Assembly (NCBI RefSeq): GCF_040807025.1
Contig: NC_090944.1
Span: forward strand, 125,875,238-125,939,237
Reading direction: 5' to 3'
From: Struthio camelus
Lineage: Eukaryota > Chordata > Aves > Struthioniformes > Struthionidae
Length of the DNA stretch: 64,000 bases
Shown here in pieces: positions 59,769 to 64,000 of the stretch. The notes under the pieces were generated by a model. It ran no database searches, was not told the DNA's origin, and was given only the letters and a program-made list of their open reading frames with translations. The position numbers and the translations under genes are program-made. Positions within the stretch are counted from its first letter, which is position 1. Each line of letters starts with the position of its first letter.

Positions 59769-62700
59769 AACTCAATTGTGAGGAGGTTAAATATGTTACA
59801 TAGACAGATTTATTAAAAACAGAACTCAGAGCAAGTCAAGAGGCCATGTGGCTTGAAAATTAGAGAGGTTTCTGATTTGCTGGTGATGTTGGCTGACTCA
59901 GCAGCCTTTCGTTGCTCCTGAACTTTAGAGGAAGAAAAGGCATTAAACTAGTTCCAGTCAGTGATCTCCTCCTTTTGAAGTTTTAGTTTTCCTAAAAATT
60001 CCGTAACAGGGCAACTTTTCAGTAAAGCTCACATATCTATTATTATCCAGGCAAAGCTTAAGTACATTACCAGAAAGAGAGGTACAGAAGATTTGGAGGC
60101 AGAAAAAACAAGGCATTTATACAGAATAGGAGATTAGAAGAATAGGTTGTGTTAGCAAAATATTGATATGTATTTTATATATATATAATAATATACATTT
60201 TTTTGCATCATAGATGCTGCATGCCTGATGTTGTTGGTGGCATTTTGCCTATACCATAAATGGACATCTTACAACCAGCTAGAGGCATCAGATTGCTACC
60301 TTTGGTCAGTACTGAATTTGGGGGAAACACCCCACACCCACAGTTAGTTCTTCAACCTTCCAATTTTGCCATGGCGTGAATAGGAGGAAAAACAATGCTT
60401 TAAGTCTTGCAAAGGCCCACGGTTTCCTTTGGTGTACTACCTAAGTGAAGAGCATGAGGGCAGACATCTCAAATCTCCTAATCAGCCTGGGGAAGGGGGG
60501 CAGGGAGGGAATATTTGCACAATATTAAACAGCAGCGCAAAGGGTCAAAAGACCTTCCCTTTCCTTCTCCCTTTGAACTCTTAAAAAGAAAACAAAAGAC
60601 TGCACACATGCTCTCCTGGCTCTAAAATACCCTTCTTCAGGCAACAAAATCCTGCTAGAGTAAAAAAAACAACGTGATTTCACAGTGTTTCAGCATAACC
60701 TGACTGCAGGGCTATTGTGCTTTAGTGACATCTTAAGGAAAAAATATAAAATAAATCCATTTTGAATATTTTTGAACTCCTTCATGCTGCAAGTAGAAAA
60801 AAATTCAGATTCTCTTTAATTAATGTTTTCAAGCATCCCTTTAAGTATGAGAAATGTTTGCAAGGTGGTTTGGAGGAAAGTGTTGTCATCTTTTTAATAT
60901 ATAATTTTAAAGAATGTCATATTTCAAACACCCATGTGCTGGGGGAATTGATAAAACATTAAGTATTTCTACACTTTTCTGTAGCGCAAGCATTGTTTAT
61001 GACAGAGCAGTCTTCATTTTCTCCAGAGCTGGATGGTTTTGTTGGTTTTGCTGCTGCAGAGTAATCTGATGCTCTGAAATTGCTCAAAGGAATAAATAAA
61101 ATATTCAGTGAAGAGGATGGACCAAATTCATTCCTGTATAAAAGCAAGAATTCTAATACAAGCTAATGGGAGCTCACACAGTTATAACAAGAGTAAAATT
61201 GACCCATGTCTTCTATGAGTCTTTATTAGACAGGACATACTTTAGTCAACCTCTTTGGTTAATTTTCTGAAGGCTGACATACAGGAAAAAAAAGCCACAC
61301 AAAATAAGCACCTACCAAAACATTTGCAGAGAAGTCAGACACTATGCAGATAAGACTGCAAGCTACACAAATACATTGCTTACATACACAAGTGGTACAG
61401 CCTTGCAAAGCAACTTGGCATTCCTTAATCCTCAGAGACTAGAGAACGGGAATAGGAGACACTGGAAGAACTGGATCTGTTTATTAGTTTCAGTGGTCTT
61501 TTCATAATTATGGCCGTCATTTGAGGAAGTGCTAAATTCAGTCCTCTCAGTCCTCTCTCTGGAGCACAAAACAATAATCTCTTCCAACCCCCACCATACT
61601 CAAGCCATGACTTACCCCAGAATTAAAAAGAGTTTGTCCAGTTCCAGCTTGCCTCAACATATAAGCCAACACAGTCTAGGAACCTCCAAAGCATACTTAA
61701 ACTTCACTGCAAAGCAGGACTGCAGGGGGTTTTAGAAACCTCAGAGCACGTTATGTAAAAATAATACCTACTCTGGTATTTAATAGATAGCATTTCTATT
61801 ACTGAGTCTCAGAGAAGCAGCAGCAACTTCTCTGAAACTGCAGCACAACTCAAGCCACATCTAGATGTCAAATGTTTGCCAGCATAGCTATCTTAACCCT
61901 ATACAAGAAAAATTCAAATTCTTGGCCAACTTCAGTACAGTAACAAAGGCCCAGTATAAACAGCCATGCCAAGAGAAAAGAAAGCTTCTGTCAGTGCTAG
62001 CCCCCGTTGGTCAGGAAGGATGGCAGGGGTACCTAGACAAACAGAAGACTCTTTTTCGTGGCTTATGCTCTATAAGCACTGTGGTATTTGCCAGTATGGT
62101 GACAGAGGTACAGCATCTAATGCAGCACTGCTTTACCCAGGAAGAGAATCCCATTTCAGTTTAGCTAGAAATTCAACTGTCCCAAGTCACTGGAGTACCC
62201 AGAGCTACAAAAAGATTTCTCCTTCCCCCATCTGAGCTCGGAGAGATCAAGAAATTAGAATTTTTGGAGAACAACACATGGGAAGGATTGTGTGCAAACA
62301 GGTATTTTTTGCATTTACCCAAGAGTGTGTGTGCAAAGAACTCACTATGTGAAAAATAGGCAAAGATACACATTTTTGCAATTAATTCCAAATGCACTGT
62401 AGGACGTGTCTATTTATAGTCTAGCAAAAAGTGCTAAAATTAATTTCAGGTCTCACAAAAGTTCTGTCTCCTACTGCAGAGAACGGGGGCCAGTGATAAA
62501 AACAAAAATGATATTTCAGGTAAATTGATTTGAAAGAAGCAGCCTCTGGTATTCACTGGGTTATTTTCGCTAACAGACAGAGATCCCAAGCTGCACTCTA
62601 TATTCAACACCCCTCAGTTGCCCTGTAGATGCCTGCATAACTCCTAGTTACTTCAGTACGGAAGAACCCGGAGGCGTAGAACTGCAAGTACACTAGATTT

Positions 62701-64000
62701 TTTGCTCAGCGCACTGGGTGAAGAGCAAGGGCGAAGCGCCTCAGCAGTATTTCTTCGAGTTTGCTATGAACTGGTTCAAGGTGAGACTGTTTCACTAGTG
62801 ATGAGGTACTGGAGCACAGCATGCTCCTACCAATCTCCTGTCCAGCCTCTGCTGGGAGGAGATCACGTAGAATAAACTCACTCGATTTCCCAAGTTTGCT
62901 ACTTAAGCCTGTTCTTTAAAACTGCTCTGTGTTACTTGAACACCATAAAGCAACCTCAGTGGCTGTGCATCTGCACCAGAATCTCCTCCTCTAATCACTA
63001 CAGAGAGCTGCTGTGAGATGGAAGCCAGTAGCCCCTTACACTTGTTCCACGTTTCTCCTGATACGGCAATATAGGATCACAAACGCGGAAGAAGGAACAG
63101 ATACAATAAAAATTTTCTGTACATGCAGTTTTCAGAGATATAAACAATAGTGTTTTTATTCTCTAAGGTCTCTTGATGTAATATTACAGGCATGTTGCCT
63201 TTAAAATCACAACTTCAAAGGGAGGGTTTTTTTTTTGTTTTGAAGTGACCAAAGGCAAGACCTTAGAAGGAAATTTTCCATTTATCCCATGGTCAAGTAC
63301 TTAAGGCTCCAGGACCTCACTGTTCCCCAGGGTAGATATTGTTTTTAGATAGGCGCTTAAATACCATAGACAGTACTTCTCTCCTAAATAGTCCAAGGAA
63401 GAATGTTTTCATTCTGCTACTTTAAAAGCATATTTTAAAAGAAAAATGTTGAAATAATGACCTAATAAAGCACCCATGTAATAGCTCCTCTTGAAGGAGG
63501 CAAAGTGCATTTCAAGAAATGTTTGCTGTTTAGAAGAAAAATCCCCAAACCCAGAAACTCAAAACTTTCTTACACTATCTTACCACTTCATGTTAAAAGT
63601 GGTCTTATGTTTCAGTATTTTTGGCATTTTGATTTGCACTTTCCTCTGTTTGTACATTAATCTAACAGAGGAATTCCTATTTCATTCTACTAGCAATCGC
63701 TCACCTGTGCTCTGCAACATGAGAATCCTTTTAATATATGTTATTGGAGAAAAAAGCAACTGGAAAGACTTTCAACCTAACATTTAGGAATCTCATTCTT
63801 ACAGCTCAAACCCTACACAACCCAGGTACTATGGCTTGAAAGAGACACAGCACCCACAACTCCAGGTTGTGCTATTAAACCACATCGGTGCAAAACAGTT
63901 AGCGTATGGATGAAACGGAAGCTCTAAGAGACCATGCTGCTTTCGGACGCATGCCATGGCTTAGAGTTAATAACATTTTCTCTCTAAGGTTGGTTTACTA
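59769..64000. other. Sequence upstream of EPHX1, probably intron
   Basis: About 4.2 kb of AT-rich DNA without a supportable coding exon or CpG island. Because the EPHX1 start exon has a splice acceptor, at least one non-coding leader exon must lie upstream, either hidden here or beyond the window. A MARE/ARE-like site lies at its left edge. A TA dinucleotide tract (about 60170-60195) and a T-run near 63230 are the only simple repeats of note. Confidence 0.55.
59891..59903. promoter_or_regulatory. MARE / antioxidant-response-like element
   Basis: GGCTGACTCAGCA matches the palindromic MARE consensus TGCTGACTCAGCA at 12 of 13 positions and contains a perfect ARE core (TGACTCAGC) and an AP-1 site (TGACTCA). 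It lies about 120 bp beyond the CR1, upstream of the EPHX1 start exon. Mammalian EPHX1 is an NRF2 target; use of this copy is inference. Confidence 0.45.

Noticed and set aside
62700-62900. Possible EPHX1 promoter or leader exon
   Set aside because: Slightly richer in GC and with mixed motifs, but there is no CpG island, clear donor or initiator. Not enough to place a 5'UTR exon.

Overview
This window looks like a bird chromosome. It carries two ordinary vertebrate genes with GT-AG introns, a CpG-island promoter, a near-complete CR1 LINE whose 3' end has the CR1-type ATTCTGTG octamer, and several small antisense CR1 remnants. I saw no Alu or L1 elements and no bacterial, viral or CRISPR features. 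The species cannot be fixed from the sequence.

Layout. Positions 640-1230 are a GC-rich CpG-island promoter with NRF1-like, GC-box and CRE-like motifs. Downstream on the + strand is TMEM63A, an OSCA/TMEM63 mechanosensitive cation channel. Its 22 coding exons run from 2399 to 30554 and keep one reading frame of 804 residues. At least one and probably two non-coding leader exons precede them, and the 3'UTR ends near 31505. About 11 kb of intergenic DNA follows (31506-42837), holding simple repeats, a GC-rich patch and no gene I can support. EPHX1 (microsomal epoxide hydrolase) lies on the - strand: eight coding exons from 55257 down to 42838 encode 465 residues with the whole catalytic apparatus intact. 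The two genes converge tail to tail, as I recall them at human 1q42, so this is conserved synteny.

Upstream of the EPHX1 start codon, in what is inferred to be its first intron, sits a ~4.3 kb CR1 retrotransposon on the + strand (about 55460-59768), antisense to EPHX1. It keeps a recognisable ORF1 esterase domain and an uninterrupted reverse transcriptase frame of over 500 codons. Its ORF1 is frameshifted, and its endonuclease carries stops and has lost the SDH motif, so it is dead as an autonomous element. Beyond it (59769-64000) I found no coding exon, but there is a 12/13 match to a MARE/antioxidant-response element. That is of interest because mammalian EPHX1 is a known NRF2 target.

The two genes do not form a pathway: one encodes a membrane mechanosensor, the other an ER detoxification enzyme. 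I did not find a new biological system. The points most worth a second look are the state of the CR1, the candidate ARE, a 5' splice site running directly into a 35-nt homopolymer, a small hydrophobic ORF in the intergenic region, and long G/C homopolymers near exons. Exon boundaries come from reading splice sites and checking phase by hand. Family names come from recognising conserved protein motifs, not from a database search.
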